A stretch of DNA of 64,000 nucleotides from an uncultured Clostridia bacterium (GTDB lineage: Bacteria; Bacillota; Clostridia; Christensenellales; Borkfalkiaceae). Every line of letters starts with the position of its first letter. The first letter of the stretch is position 1. The position numbers and the translations under genes were made by a program. Below are positions 7,407 to 15,789 of the stretch, piece after piece. The stretch spans positions 1 to 64,000 of the forward strand of contig CAMFEK010000002.1 in assembly GCA_945949395.1 (NCBI GenBank). Direction: 5' to 3'. The notes below the pieces were generated by a model. That model was given only the letters and a program-made list of their open reading frames with translations. It was not told the origin of the DNA and made no database searches.

Positions 7407-9615
7407 TATTCTTCAATTAAAAGGACAATTTGAACATAAAAAGAATCAAAGAGGTTTTGGCTCTGTAAATCTTCCCTCGGGATGTTATGTTACATCTGAG
7501 CATATCTTCGAGCTTAAAAGTGAGCTAGAAGGCATTCTACAACGTTGGATGAAGAATACGCTAATTGGCGGTGCGCTAGTTTCTGCCCATTATACTAAAG
7601 TAGTTGCTAAAAGTAATAGAATCGGATGCTTATTTCAAAAAGCTAACGAGGCAATACGTGGAGCAAAGTTTGAAGAAAAAGAGGAAAATATTTACCATGT
7701 ATTCACTTACTTCCTTTCCCTTGATAATTTGCGTGAAGCAATAAGGCGTTTGGCTGTTTGTGGTGAAGTTGTTGCTTCATTGGATAATGGAAAGATTACA
7801 GCTAATCAAATTACGTATTTAAAGGAAACAAAAAAATACAATAGAAAAGATCTTGCTTTCACAAATTTTGTTGGTGTAGTTATTGATTGTTTTTATGTCG
7901 CAAAATTTTCGATAGATGAAGATGTTGAATACTTGAATGAACAGTCCATCGTAACCATCTATAAAACGAAGCCGAAAACGAGAGATTTACTTGAAAATCT
8001 GGGGATTAGAGTATTTGAAACGGGGATTATTGATGAGACGACGATATATTTGACTCCTGACCAGTTTCAAATTTTGAAGGAGAAGGCTCCTTATTTAATT
8101 GCAATGCAAGTTCGCGATCTTGCACAATTAGATAAAGACGATATTGATATTTGCGATTCTTCAACTATTACTATTCCTTCTCCTAAAAATGAGCCAGTTG
8201 TGGGTGTTATTGATACTCTTTTTTCAAAAGACGTTTATTTTAGAGACTGGGTAGAATACGAACAAGTATTGGATAAGGATATTCCGATAGAAAATAAGGA
8301 TTATTATCATGGGACGGAGGTGACCTCAATTATTGTTGATGGACCCTCGTTTAATCCTGGATTAGATGACGGCTGTGGGCGTTTTAGAGTAAAACATTTT
8401 GGCGTAGCAACGCACGGTAGATTCAGTTCCTTTAGCGTGTTAAAAGCAATTCGTAATGCGGTAGCTGCTAATCGAGACATAAAGGTTTGGAATCTTTCTC
8501 TTGGCTCCGCTATGGAAATTCATAAAAACTTTATTTCGCCTGAAGCAGCAGAGTTAGATAAGATTCAAAGTGAATTTGACGTTATTTTCATTGTTGCCGG
8601 GACAAATAAGCCAACCGACGGAATAGAAAATATGCGAATTGGAGCACCAGCAGATTCTATAAATTCACTTGTTGTAAATTCAGTAAAGAGAAATAATCAA
8701 CCCGCTTCCTATAAGAGGGTGGGGCCTGTATTATCTTTTTTCCATAAGCCGGATGTCAGTTATTATGGTGGTGATATTGGAGAGAAGATAAGAGTTTGTA
8801 CGCCATTTGGAGAGGGATATGTGAGTGGTACTTCTTTTGCTGCGCCTTGGATAACACGTAAGATGGCTTTTTTGATTTACAAAATGGGGATGAGTAGAGA
8901 AGTTGCCAAAGCTTTGATTATTGATTCTGCTGCTGGATGGAAACGTAGAGACGATCAAACTCACTCTATTGGTTATGGAGTCGTTCCAATCAAAATAGCG
9001 GATATCTTACAAACAGCAAACGATGAGATCCGTTTTTTTATGATTGGTACAACGGATGAATATGAGACGTACACTTACAATATCCCTGTGCCTACATATA
9101 TGGACAAGCATCCGTTCTTTGCGAGAGCAACGCTTTGTTATTTTCCGAAATGTTCTCGCAATCAAGGCGTCGATTATACTGATACGGAAATGGATATTCA
9201 TTTTGGGCGTGTTCGTGAAACGAAGAAGGGGTCACCGGAAATCAAATCCATCAATAATAACGCTCAGGGCGAAGAAGGTTGTGCTCTTTATGAGGGACCC
9301 GCTCGTGAATTATACCGAAAGTGGGATAATATAAAGCATATCAGTGACGAATTAAAAGAACGCTCTCGTGCAAGAACAAAATATGGCGCTGGTTTGTGGG
9401 GGTTAAGCGTAAAAACAAAAGAAAGACAAAAATCACTGCATGACAAATCAATGCAATTTGGCGTCGTTATTACATTGAAAGAAATGAATGGCGTAAATCG
9501 AATCGATGATTTTATTAAATTATGTATGGTTCGTGGTTGGATCGTTAATCGTGTTGAGGTTAATGTTCGTGCAGATATTTATGCTAAAGCTGAAGAAAAT
9601 ATTGATTTCGAATAG
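7399..9615 (+). CDS. ietS: Subtilisin-like (S8) serine protease, IetS-type
   Basis: A 738-residue protein. An N-terminal part of about 265 residues precedes the S8 domain and matches no motif I know. The catalytic triad is visible in order: Asp272 in GVIDT, His304 in YHGTEV and Ser479 in SGTSFAAPW. About 210 residues follow the protease domain. There is no signal peptide, so it acts in the cytoplasm, unlike most subtilases. It overlaps ietA by 8 bases and is translationally coupled to it. It is presumably the effector that cuts a host or phage protein upon infection; the target is unknown. The triad looks intact, so this pair is probably functional. Confidence 0.85.
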   Translation: MNSILQLKGQFEHKKNQRGFGSVNLPSGCYVTSEHIFELKSELEGILQRWMKNTLIGGALVSAHYTKVVAKSNRIGCLFQKANEAIRGAKFEEKEENIYHVFTYFLSLDNLREAIRRLAVCGEVVASLDNGKITANQITYLKETKKYNRKDLAFTNFVGVVIDCFYVAKFSIDEDVEYLNEQSIVTIYKTKPKTRDLLENLGIRVFETGIIDETTIYLTPDQFQILKEKAPYLIAMQVRDLAQLDKDDIDICDSSTITIPSPKNEPVVGVIDTLFSKDVYFRDWVEYEQVLDKDIPIENKDYYHGTEVTSIIVDGPSFNPGLDDGCGRFRVKHFGVATHGRFSSFSVLKAIRNAVAANRDIKVWNLSLGSAMEIHKNFISPEAAELDKIQSEFDVIFIVAGTNKPTDGIENMRIGAPADSINSLVVNSVKRNNQPASYKRVGPVLSFFHKPDVSYYGGDIGEKIRVCTPFGEGYVSGTSFAAPWITRKMAFLIYKMGMSREVAKALIIDSAAGWKRRDDQTHSIGYGVVPIKIADILQTANDEIRFFMIGTTDEYETYTYNIPVPTYMDKHPFFARATLCYFPKCSRNQGVDYTDTEMDIHFGRVRETKKGSPEIKSINNNAQGEEGCALYEGPARELYRKWDNIKHISDELKERSRARTKYGAGLWGLSVKTKERQKSLHDKSMQFGVVITLKEMNGVNRIDDFIKLCMVRGWIVNRVEVNVRADIYAKAEENIDFE

Positions 9616-9642
9616 TTTTTATTGAAACTTAGGAGGAAAACA

Positions 9643-11106
9643 ATGGATTTATTTGTGACGAGTATTGCATTAAAAAAGGAACTTACAAAAAAAGAAATCT
9701 ATGAATTAATTAAAAAATGGATTATTGATAGTCCGCATTATGCAATTAAGGATATTTCTTACCAAAATGAAGAGTATTACGAAAAGAGATTTGAAAATAT
9801 ATCTATAGAGATTCTCAATAAATATTTATTAAACAATGATTATTTTGCTGTTCGTTTTAAAGTAATAGAAAATGATAATGAGTGGAGAACTGATTGCATT
9901 TTTTCTAAATCAAAAGATAATTGCAAATTAGCGGTAAAAGTCTCTTGTCAAAAAAATTCTTTTTCTGGACAACTTCCCAAAGTGCATAAGCCTCATATCA
10001 TCAAAATGCTTATTGAAAATAAATATTGCGATGAGGAGTTGCCAGTAAGGATTGAAGATGAACCCTTTTTTCTTAGCGATAAGGATGATGTTAAATGTGG
10101 AAAGATAATGACGGGGGAATTAAATACGCCCTTGCCTGTAGTTTATGTTAGTATAGATTCTTATTGTAAAAATAAGTATTGGGTTGATTTAAATAAGTTA
10201 GCTATAAAACTATCAGGAATAGCACATGTTTTGGTTGAACCCAATAAAGAATTCTCAAAAAGACTTCGTACTCTCAGTGGGGATAATAATGCTCATAATG
10301 GATATGTTGGAGTATATTTCCCCGGAGAACGGATCAAACAAATAGTTTCATATAAAGATTATTTAGTAAGAGGCAAGATTAATGAACAATCTTTTATGGA
10401 AAGGATTTTAGAAATAATTCAACATTCATTGTTAAATTATTCAAATAATGCTTTAATTACTTGGGAAAAATTGCAGGTGGAGTTTCATAAGAGTAAATTA
10501 ATGAGACAACAGGAAGCAAGTAGTGAGGCTGAAAAAGAATATACAGCATTACTTCATGAGGCGGATCAAGAGAATTTAGAATATAAAAATCTTTTAGAAG
10601 CAACGGGGTTGGAAAGAAAGGAATTGGAAGATAAAGTAAGTTCTTTACAATCACAACTGGTTGGTTTAGAAAAACAAAACAGTATATTGAAGGACAAATT
10701 AGAGAATACGCAATTAGGAATCATTACTAAAGGGGAGATAAAAGAGTTTTATATTGACGAAGTTAAGGATTGCATAATTAGTGTTTTAAAAAATGCTTTA
10801 GCTGGCTTAAATCGAAAATCTAGAAAATATGTTATTATCGACAGTATATTAAAAAATAATAAAATAACTGGGGAAGGCGAAAAGATTTTTCGTGAAATAA
10901 AAGATGCATTACAGTGTAAATCAAATAATGAGTTAAGAAGAAGATTGGAAAAATGTGGATTCGTCTGCGTTGAAGGGGCTCACGATAAGTATTTGTTTTT
11001 TAATGATCCGAAATATACTATGCTTGTTTCTAAATCGCCGAGTGATTATCGAGAAGCTCAGAACTTATATTCAGATATAATGAAATTAATAAACATCTAT
11101 AAATGA
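9643..11106 (+). CDS. Unrecognised coiled-coil protein in IetAS operon
   Basis: ATG at 9643 (AGGAGG 9 bases upstream) gives 487 residues. I do not recognise the family. The N-terminal 280 residues look like a mixed alpha/beta globular domain with a conserved-looking LPKVHKPH stretch. A coiled coil runs from about 286 to 358. The last 120 residues are helical and basic and may form a nucleic-acid-binding or winged-helix-like end. It starts 27 bases after ietS with no terminator between them and overlaps the FRG gene by 4 bases, so it belongs to the same operon. It could be a sensor or adaptor for either neighbour. No enzymatic motif was found. Confidence 0.6.
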   Translation: MDLFVTSIALKKELTKKEIYELIKKWIIDSPHYAIKDISYQNEEYYEKRFENISIEILNKYLLNNDYFAVRFKVIENDNEWRTDCIFSKSKDNCKLAVKVSCQKNSFSGQLPKVHKPHIIKMLIENKYCDEELPVRIEDEPFFLSDKDDVKCGKIMTGELNTPLPVVYVSIDSYCKNKYWVDLNKLAIKLSGIAHVLVEPNKEFSKRLRTLSGDNNAHNGYVGVYFPGERIKQIVSYKDYLVRGKINEQSFMERILEIIQHSLLNYSNNALITWEKLQVEFHKSKLMRQQEASSEAEKEYTALLHEADQENLEYKNLLEATGLERKELEDKVSSLQSQLVGLEKQNSILKDKLENTQLGIITKGEIKEFYIDEVKDCIISVLKNALAGLNRKSRKYVIIDSILKNNKITGEGEKIFREIKDALQCKSNNELRRRLEKCGFVCVEGAHDKYLFFNDPKYTMLVSKSPSDYREAQNLYSDIMKLINIYK

Positions 11107-11801
11107 GAGGGGACGAAACCATTATGAATAATATTTATCCAAAATCTTCAAGTGTAAAAGATGTAAAAATGATTGGAACATGGAAAAATCTTAATGTATA
11201 TGATATTGGTGATGAGCATGAATTTAATCAGTTTGTCGGTTATATTAGATTTTTAAATGCAGATAATGGAACGGTATTATATAGGGGGCAAAATAAACTG
11301 TATGAAAATCTTGATCCTGGAATTAAGAGAAGCAATCCGCCCGTTTCAATTGAAACACTAAATTATTTAATTGATAAATTCTTAGGAGATAAAGGATTCG
11401 TAGATTATTTAAAACTATCAAACATTCAGGTTAATAATCGAAAAATTTATAGAAAGTTAATAGTTGAGGCGGTGCTTCAACATTATGGGGTTGCGACATC
11501 TTTTTTGGATTTTGTCGATGATCCGTGGATAGCTTTATGGTTTGGTATAAATAAGTGGGATAATTCTAATAATTGTTTTGAAATAAGAACCAACGATACA
11601 GAGAAAGATGGTAGTGAATTGATAAAGTATATAGAGGGGGACAATAATTTAGTTGAACCTATCAATGAAAATATTACCATAGCATCTAAAGAAATAGAAA
11701 AATTGAAGGCGGTTTCTTTACAAAGTGGAAAGACATTAGAATCACTGATAGATGAAGAGATTCAAAAAAATACAAAAAGGCTGTTAAAGATTTCAATATA
11801 A
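11103..11801 (+). CDS. FRG-domain protein, N-terminal part (frameshifted gene)
   Basis: The frame carries the signature parts of the FRG domain: LYRGQ, then a conserved LQHYGVATSFLDF and a following WIALWFG. FRG proteins are common in phage-defence neighbourhoods, but their biochemical activity is not settled. ATG 11103 overlaps the previous stop (ATGA); ATG 11124 is an alternative. The frame stops at 11799-11801, right after A-runs at 11764-11770 and 11774-11778. The next frame, open from 11762, continues the domain to 12232. The gene is therefore broken by a one-base indel, by a sequencing error, or is read by slippage on the A-runs. Confidence 0.75.
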   Translation: MRGDETIMNNIYPKSSSVKDVKMIGTWKNLNVYDIGDEHEFNQFVGYIRFLNADNGTVLYRGQNKLYENLDPGIKRSNPPVSIETLNYLIDKFLGDKGFVDYLKLSNIQVNNRKIYRKLIVEAVLQHYGVATSFLDFVDDPWIALWFGINKWDNSNNCFEIRTNDTEKDGSELIKYIEGDNNLVEPINENITIASKEIEKLKAVSLQSGKTLESLIDEEIQKNTKRLLKISI

Positions 11802-11845
11802 AAAAGGCGTCAAAAAAAGAAATTGATAAAAGTGATAATAATCAC

Positions 11846-12232
11846 GTGTTCATGTTTCTTTATTTGGCTGATACTAATTCAAAAAATTGTAATGGTTTAT
11901 ATTATGGCACGAATACATATGTACTCGACCTAAGGCGATGCTTACCTTCCTGTTTTTTACGTCCGTGTGCGCAACACGGATGGGTGGTAAAAGGTATAGA
12001 TGATTATTGTTTTGAGGAAAACTTAATTTGCATTTTACGTTTAGAACTTGATTTGGCAAAAAGTATGTTGGGGAATAGTATTCTAATAAACACAAAAACA
12101 CTGTTTCCTGATGCGACTAAAGATGATGGATATAAAATATTGCTGTCAAGACAGGATGGCTCTTTGTATCCCAGTAAGAATATCGAAAAGTATGTTTCAG
12201 AGGGAATGATCCCTACGATTCATTACGATTAA
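11846..12232 (+). CDS. FRG-domain protein, C-terminal part (frameshifted gene)
   Basis: This frame (open from 11762; first start codon GTG at 11846) supplies the remainder of the FRG domain, with FLYLAD and then RPCAQHGWVV, the Q-x-G-type motif found late in these domains. It has no ribosome site of its own, which supports one interrupted gene spanning 11103-12232. If the two frames are joined at the A-run near 11765-11778 the product is about 376 residues. Confidence 0.65.
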   Translation: MFMFLYLADTNSKNCNGLYYGTNTYVLDLRRCLPSCFLRPCAQHGWVVKGIDDYCFEENLICILRLELDLAKSMLGNSILINTKTLFPDATKDDGYKILLSRQDGSLYPSKNIEKYVSEGMIPTIHYD

Positions 12233-12285
12233 TCTTTATAGTAAAAAGTGTGCGATTTGTCGCCCTCTTGCTTTACGACACCGTA

Positions 12286-12315
12286 CAGGCAAACATTAAA
12301 CACCCGAGGGGCTAA
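12286..12315 (+). repeat. Recurring coding-like tail, copy B (QANIKHPRG)
   Basis: Reads QANIKHPRG and stop, directly after the FRG gene. The open frame extends back to about 12240. It marks the right end of the 8.1-kb segment that begins at copy A. Confidence 0.55.
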
Positions 12316-12463
12316 TCGGGGATTTGCACCCGAAAATCCGCTGTTTACCCTGACGGTAGGCGCGGACACCGCGAAAAGGTATTACAAGCGCCTGGGAATA
12401 AAGTTTTTCCTCACCCGCTATAAACCTTTGACGATGGTGGTGTATATAACTTAATACAAAACG

Positions 12464-12498
12464 AAGAGACTGTTACCGATTCGGTTACAGTCTCTTTT
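12464..12498 (+). terminator. Terminator left of fic
   Basis: A 15-base stem, AAGAGACTGTTACCG with CGGTTACAGTCTCTT (one mismatch), then T-rich. It closely resembles the terminator downstream of fic (13837-13870). Confidence 0.8.
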
Positions 12499-12651
12499 AT
12501 ATGTCCGGTAAGCAGAAAATCAGTGTAAAATTAATACGCAAATCATGTTGAGACTTTGCCGAGATTCATTGTTATAAGAGGTCTTTTATTGAAGTGTTCG
12601 CTTGATTTCAGAGGTGTTCAGAAAAAATCTGATAAAATTTACCCTTAACCG

Positions 12652-12680
12652 TTGATTTATCCCTTAAAATAGGTTATAAT
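12652..12680 (+). promoter_or_regulatory. Promoter of fic
   Basis: TTGATT (12652-12657), 17 bases, TATAAT (12675-12680); the gene starts 51 bases later. Confidence 0.75.
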
Positions 12681-12730
12681 ATAAGGGAAAAGCAATAATA
12701 AAGTAAAATCAAGCGAAACAGGTGAACGGA

Positions 12731-13777
12731 TTGAGAGAGTTTAACTATTCAGAACTGAAAGCGCAAAAATGGGATTCGGAAATTCTCGGTTTGGTTGCGG
12801 CTGTTTATAAGGAGGCCGGTAAGCAGGAACTTTATCTGAAGCAGCGCCCCGGCGAACTTGAAAAACTTGTGGAGATCGCAAAAGTGCAAAGCACTGAGGC
12901 TTCTAACGCGATCGAAGGTATCGTTACCACAAGTACGAGAATCAGACAGCTGGTTGCCGGAAAGACTACGCCGAGAAACCGTGACGAGCAGGAAATTGCG
13001 GGTTACCGTGACGTTCTGAACGTTATACACGAAAATTTCGACGTGATTCCGATTACGCGGAATTACGTTCTGCAGATGCACAAAATTCTGTACAGCCACA
13101 TGAACAATCCCATGGCGAGCAAGACGAAGAATGTGCAGAATTATATCAGTGCTACGCATCCGGATGGCAGCACGGAAATATTATTTACGCCGCTCGCGCC
13201 CTTTGAAACGCCCGAAGCGCTCGACAGAATTTGCGATGAGTACAACCGCGTCATCGGCAATCTGGAAGTCGAGCCGCTGATAGCCGTTCCTGTCTTTATT
13301 CACGACTTTCTGTGTATCCATCCGTTCAACGACGGCAACGGCAGAATGAGCAGACTCTTAACGACGCTTTTGCTGTACCGTAACGGTTTTTATGTGGGGA
13401 AATATATTTCTCTTGAGGCTAAGATCGCAAAGAACAAGGATTTATATTACCAGGCCTTGCGGGAAGCGCAGATCGGCTGGCACGAAGGAAATGAAAATGT
13501 CATCCCGTTTATCAAGTATTTTCTCGGAGTCGTGTTGTCGGCATACAGAGATTTTGAGGACAGATTTTTCATTGTTGCGGACAAGGTTCCCGCCATTGAA
13601 ATGGTAAGGCGCGCAACGCAAGGGATTGTCGGTAAATTTACAAAGCAGGATATTCTTACGAGATGTCCGTCTTTGAGTTTAAGTTCGGTAGAAGGCTCTC
13701 TCCGAAAACTGACTGAGCTTGGCGAGCTGAACCGTGCCGGTTCCGGCAGAGCAAGTTATTATTTCAGGGTGAAATAA
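12731..13777 (+). CDS. Fic-domain protein (AMPylase-like, self-inhibited class)
   Basis: A 348-residue protein. The catalytic Fic motif HPFNDGNGR begins at His197, so transfer of AMP or another nucleotide part to a target protein is expected. An upstream SNAIEG (residues 58-63) fits the [S/T]-x-x-x-E-[G/N] inhibitory helix, placing it among Fic proteins that carry their own N-terminal inhibitor. The C-terminal 60 residues form a winged-helix-like segment, as in many stand-alone Fic proteins. TTG at 12731 is preferred to GTG at 12722 because AGGTG lies 6 bases before it and the GTG has no ribosome site. GC is higher than in the IetAS genes. It is monocistronic with its own promoter and terminator. 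Confidence 0.88.
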   Translation: MREFNYSELKAQKWDSEILGLVAAVYKEAGKQELYLKQRPGELEKLVEIAKVQSTEASNAIEGIVTTSTRIRQLVAGKTTPRNRDEQEIAGYRDVLNVIHENFDVIPITRNYVLQMHKILYSHMNNPMASKTKNVQNYISATHPDGSTEILFTPLAPFETPEALDRICDEYNRVIGNLEVEPLIAVPVFIHDFLCIHPFNDGNGRMSRLLTTLLLYRNGFYVGKYISLEAKIAKNKDLYYQALREAQIGWHEGNENVIPFIKYFLGVVLSAYRDFEDRFFIVADKVPAIEMVRRATQGIVGKFTKQDILTRCPSLSLSSVEGSLRKLTELGELNRAGSGRASYYFRVK

Positions 13778-13836
13778 AACGCAGGCTTTGAGAGACGCAG
13801 ATGAAACAATCTACAGATCTGATTGACGTGAATAAG

Positions 13837-13870
13837 AAAGACTGTAGCCTGATCGGTAACAGTCTTTTTA
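13837..13870 (+). terminator. Terminator of fic
   Basis: AAAGACTGT / ACAGTCTTT stem with an inner GCC...GGT pairing, then T-rich. The sequence resembles the terminator on the other side of the gene. Confidence 0.8.
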
Positions 13871-13958
13871 TATCCACCCTTATAGAGTATTGAGAAAGGT
13901 GACCAGCTGCAAAAAGAGCAAAAATAATTAAAAGATGATTTAATTTTTTAGACGGATA

Positions 13959-13987
13959 TTGACATAATTCAACAAATCTATTATACT
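13959..13987 (+). promoter_or_regulatory. Promoter of the MORC-Z1 restriction operon
   Basis: TTGACA (13959-13964), 17 bases, TATACT (13982-13987); the Cro-like gene begins 33 bases on. Confidence 0.8.
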
Positions 13988-14020
13988 TAAAAATATAAAT
14001 TTGCGAACGGAGAAGCAATC

Positions 14021-14233
14021 ATGTCAGCAAGTTACAAGAAACTTTTCAAACTTTTAATCGACAGAGAAATGAAGATTAAGGATTTGGCCGAAAAAGCCGG
14101 CGTCAGCCAGGCAACCCTTGCTAAAATGAAGAAAGACGGAGCAAGTGTCAGCAGCGACGTACTGGTTAAAATCTGCACGGCCCTGAACTGCACAATGGAT
14201 GATATTATGGAAATAGTTGTTTCTGAAAAATAG
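14021..14233 (+). CDS. Small Cro/C1-type HTH regulator of the restriction operon
   Basis: A 70-residue single-domain HTH protein. The recognition part reads around AGVSQATLAKMKKD, followed by SSDVLVKICTALNCTMDDIME, a pattern typical of small controllers beside restriction-modification genes. It is the first gene behind the promoter at 13959 and lies 32 bases before the ATPase gene. By position it should act as the control protein that delays or limits expression of the nuclease genes; the operator itself was not identified. Confidence 0.85.
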   Translation: MSASYKKLFKLLIDREMKIKDLAEKAGVSQATLAKMKKDGASVSSDVLVKICTALNCTMDDIMEIVVSEK

Positions 14234-14265
14234 AAACTAAGACGAATGAATAAGGGGAAAGGAAA

Positions 14266-15789
14266 ATGGCAGAAAGAATCAGAAACATACCATCGCCAGA
14301 TATATTGATGAATTCACTCAGGTCAATAGGCTACTCTTTCCAGACGGCTTTGGCAGATATTATAGACAATTCGATATCAGCGGGAGCAAAAAATATTTGG
14401 ATTGATTTTCCATCATATGATACGGGCAAATTATATATTACCATTCTGGATGATGCTGAAGGAATGGATGATGCTTCTTTATTTAATGCGATGAAATATG
14501 GAAGTGAGAGAGATGATTACGGTGAAAACGATCTGGGACGCTTCGGCGTAGGGCTGAAATCTGCATCTTTATCCCAGTGCCGGACATTGACCGTTCTGTC
14601 AAAATATGCTGGTGAAGTAAATGCATATCGCTGGGATCTTGATGAAGTATTATTGTCTAAAGAGTGGGAATGTCTGAAACTGAATTCCGATGAAATAAGA
14701 GAATGTCCGAATTTTGAGAAGCTCGATTCGCTTGAACGCGGGACTATGGTTGTATGGCAGAACTTTGATATTGCTGCACAGAAAGCCAATGGACATACGT
14801 ACGAATATCTGTCTGAAAAAATTGATGAAAGCGAAAGCCACCTTGCTCTTATATTTCACAGATTTATGAACAGGAGCTCGTCTCCGGTATCATTTTACAT
14901 AAATGGTCGGTTGATCAAGGGCTTGGATCCGTTTCTCGAGGGAACTCCCAATCACAAGAGAAATCTTAAAACGGATGAGGGGAAACCCGTTGAAATATCA
15001 ACTCCTTATACAGAAAAAGGAGAAGAAAAAACTGCTATTATAAAAATTCAGACGTATATCTTACCTCATCAGGATGACTTGTCAAAAGAGGATATAGCGT
15101 ATCTTGGCGGTATGGAGGCGTTGAAGGACGATCAGGGATTTTTCGTGTACAGAAATGATCGTTTGATTATATATGGGACTTGGTTCGGCTTATCTTCAAA
15201 AAGCGTGAATGCTGAGCTGTATAAATACGGGCGCATCAAAGTAGATATTCCGAATAAACTTGATTATCTTTGGGATATAGATATCAAAAAGCAGAATGCC
15301 GTTATCCCGAAGCAGATAGTGAATTTATTGAGAAAATCTGTTATGCAGGTATGCAGGATTTCGGAAAAGAAAACCGGCAAACGTGCGCGGCTGACTGGTG
15401 ACGAATCAAGTGAAAGTATATGGATAAAGACACCAAGCAGAAACGGGAAAGATTTGTTTTCCGTCAATCATAATTCTCCGTTTATACAACAATTTTTGGA
15501 CTCCTTCGGGGACAAAGATAAAGCTCAGATTCTGAGATTGCTTGATACGATATCTTCTCATTTACCGTTTGATGATATTTACTTTTCGGTATGTAATAAG
15601 AAGCAGGAAACTGAACTGTCAGAAGAGACGGAAGACTCATTGGTTTTGTTGGGTGTTGAGCAATTTAATCAAATCAGAAAAATCAGACAATGTGAAGACA
15701 TTGTTGCGTTTGAGAAGCTATGTAAATATCCGCCGTTTAATGATGAAAAGATCATTGAAAAGCTGAAGAGGAGATTGTTTGATGATTGA
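14266..15789 (+). CDS. MORC/MutL-like GHKL ATPase of restriction system
   Basis: A 507-residue GHKL-fold ATPase. The N-box is around DIIDNSISAGA (Asn35), the D-x-G-like loop is DDAEGMD (62-68), and the G2 box is GRFGVGLKSAS (91-101). This set and the neighbours match the MORC-type ATPases that Iyer, Abhiman and Aravind (2008) described inside bacterial restriction-modification systems, where they are thought to make ATP-driven loops or clamps on DNA. The 3' end overlaps the Z1 gene by 8 bases. Start ATG 14266 follows GGGGAAAGGAAA. Confidence 0.85.
   Translation: MAERIRNIPSPDILMNSLRSIGYSFQTALADIIDNSISAGAKNIWIDFPSYDTGKLYITILDDAEGMDDASLFNAMKYGSERDDYGENDLGRFGVGLKSASLSQCRTLTVLSKYAGEVNAYRWDLDEVLLSKEWECLKLNSDEIRECPNFEKLDSLERGTMVVWQNFDIAAQKANGHTYEYLSEKIDESESHLALIFHRFMNRSSSPVSFYINGRLIKGLDPFLEGTPNHKRNLKTDEGKPVEISTPYTEKGEEKTAIIKIQTYILPHQDDLSKEDIAYLGGMEALKDDQGFFVYRNDRLIIYGTWFGLSSKSVNAELYKYGRIKVDIPNKLDYLWDIDIKKQNAVIPKQIVNLLRKSVMQVCRISEKKTGKRARLTGDESSESIWIKTPSRNGKDLFSVNHNSPFIQQFLDSFGDKDKAQILRLLDTISSHLPFDDIYFSVCNKKQETELSEETEDSLVLLGVEQFNQIRKIRQCEDIVAFEKLCKYPPFNDEKIIEKLKRRLFDD

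Larger units (their letters stand above)
12233..12651. other. Module junction, no gene supported
   Basis: This stretch holds tail copy B, a 140-base segment that can be read as a 68-codon frame without a ribosome site, a terminator (12464-12498), and AT-rich sequence up to the Fic promoter. No gene is supported here. Confidence 0.5.

Noticed and set aside
12248..12454. 68-codon gene after the FRG gene
   Set aside because: No ribosome site, overlaps the recurring tail in a different frame, and no family resemblance.
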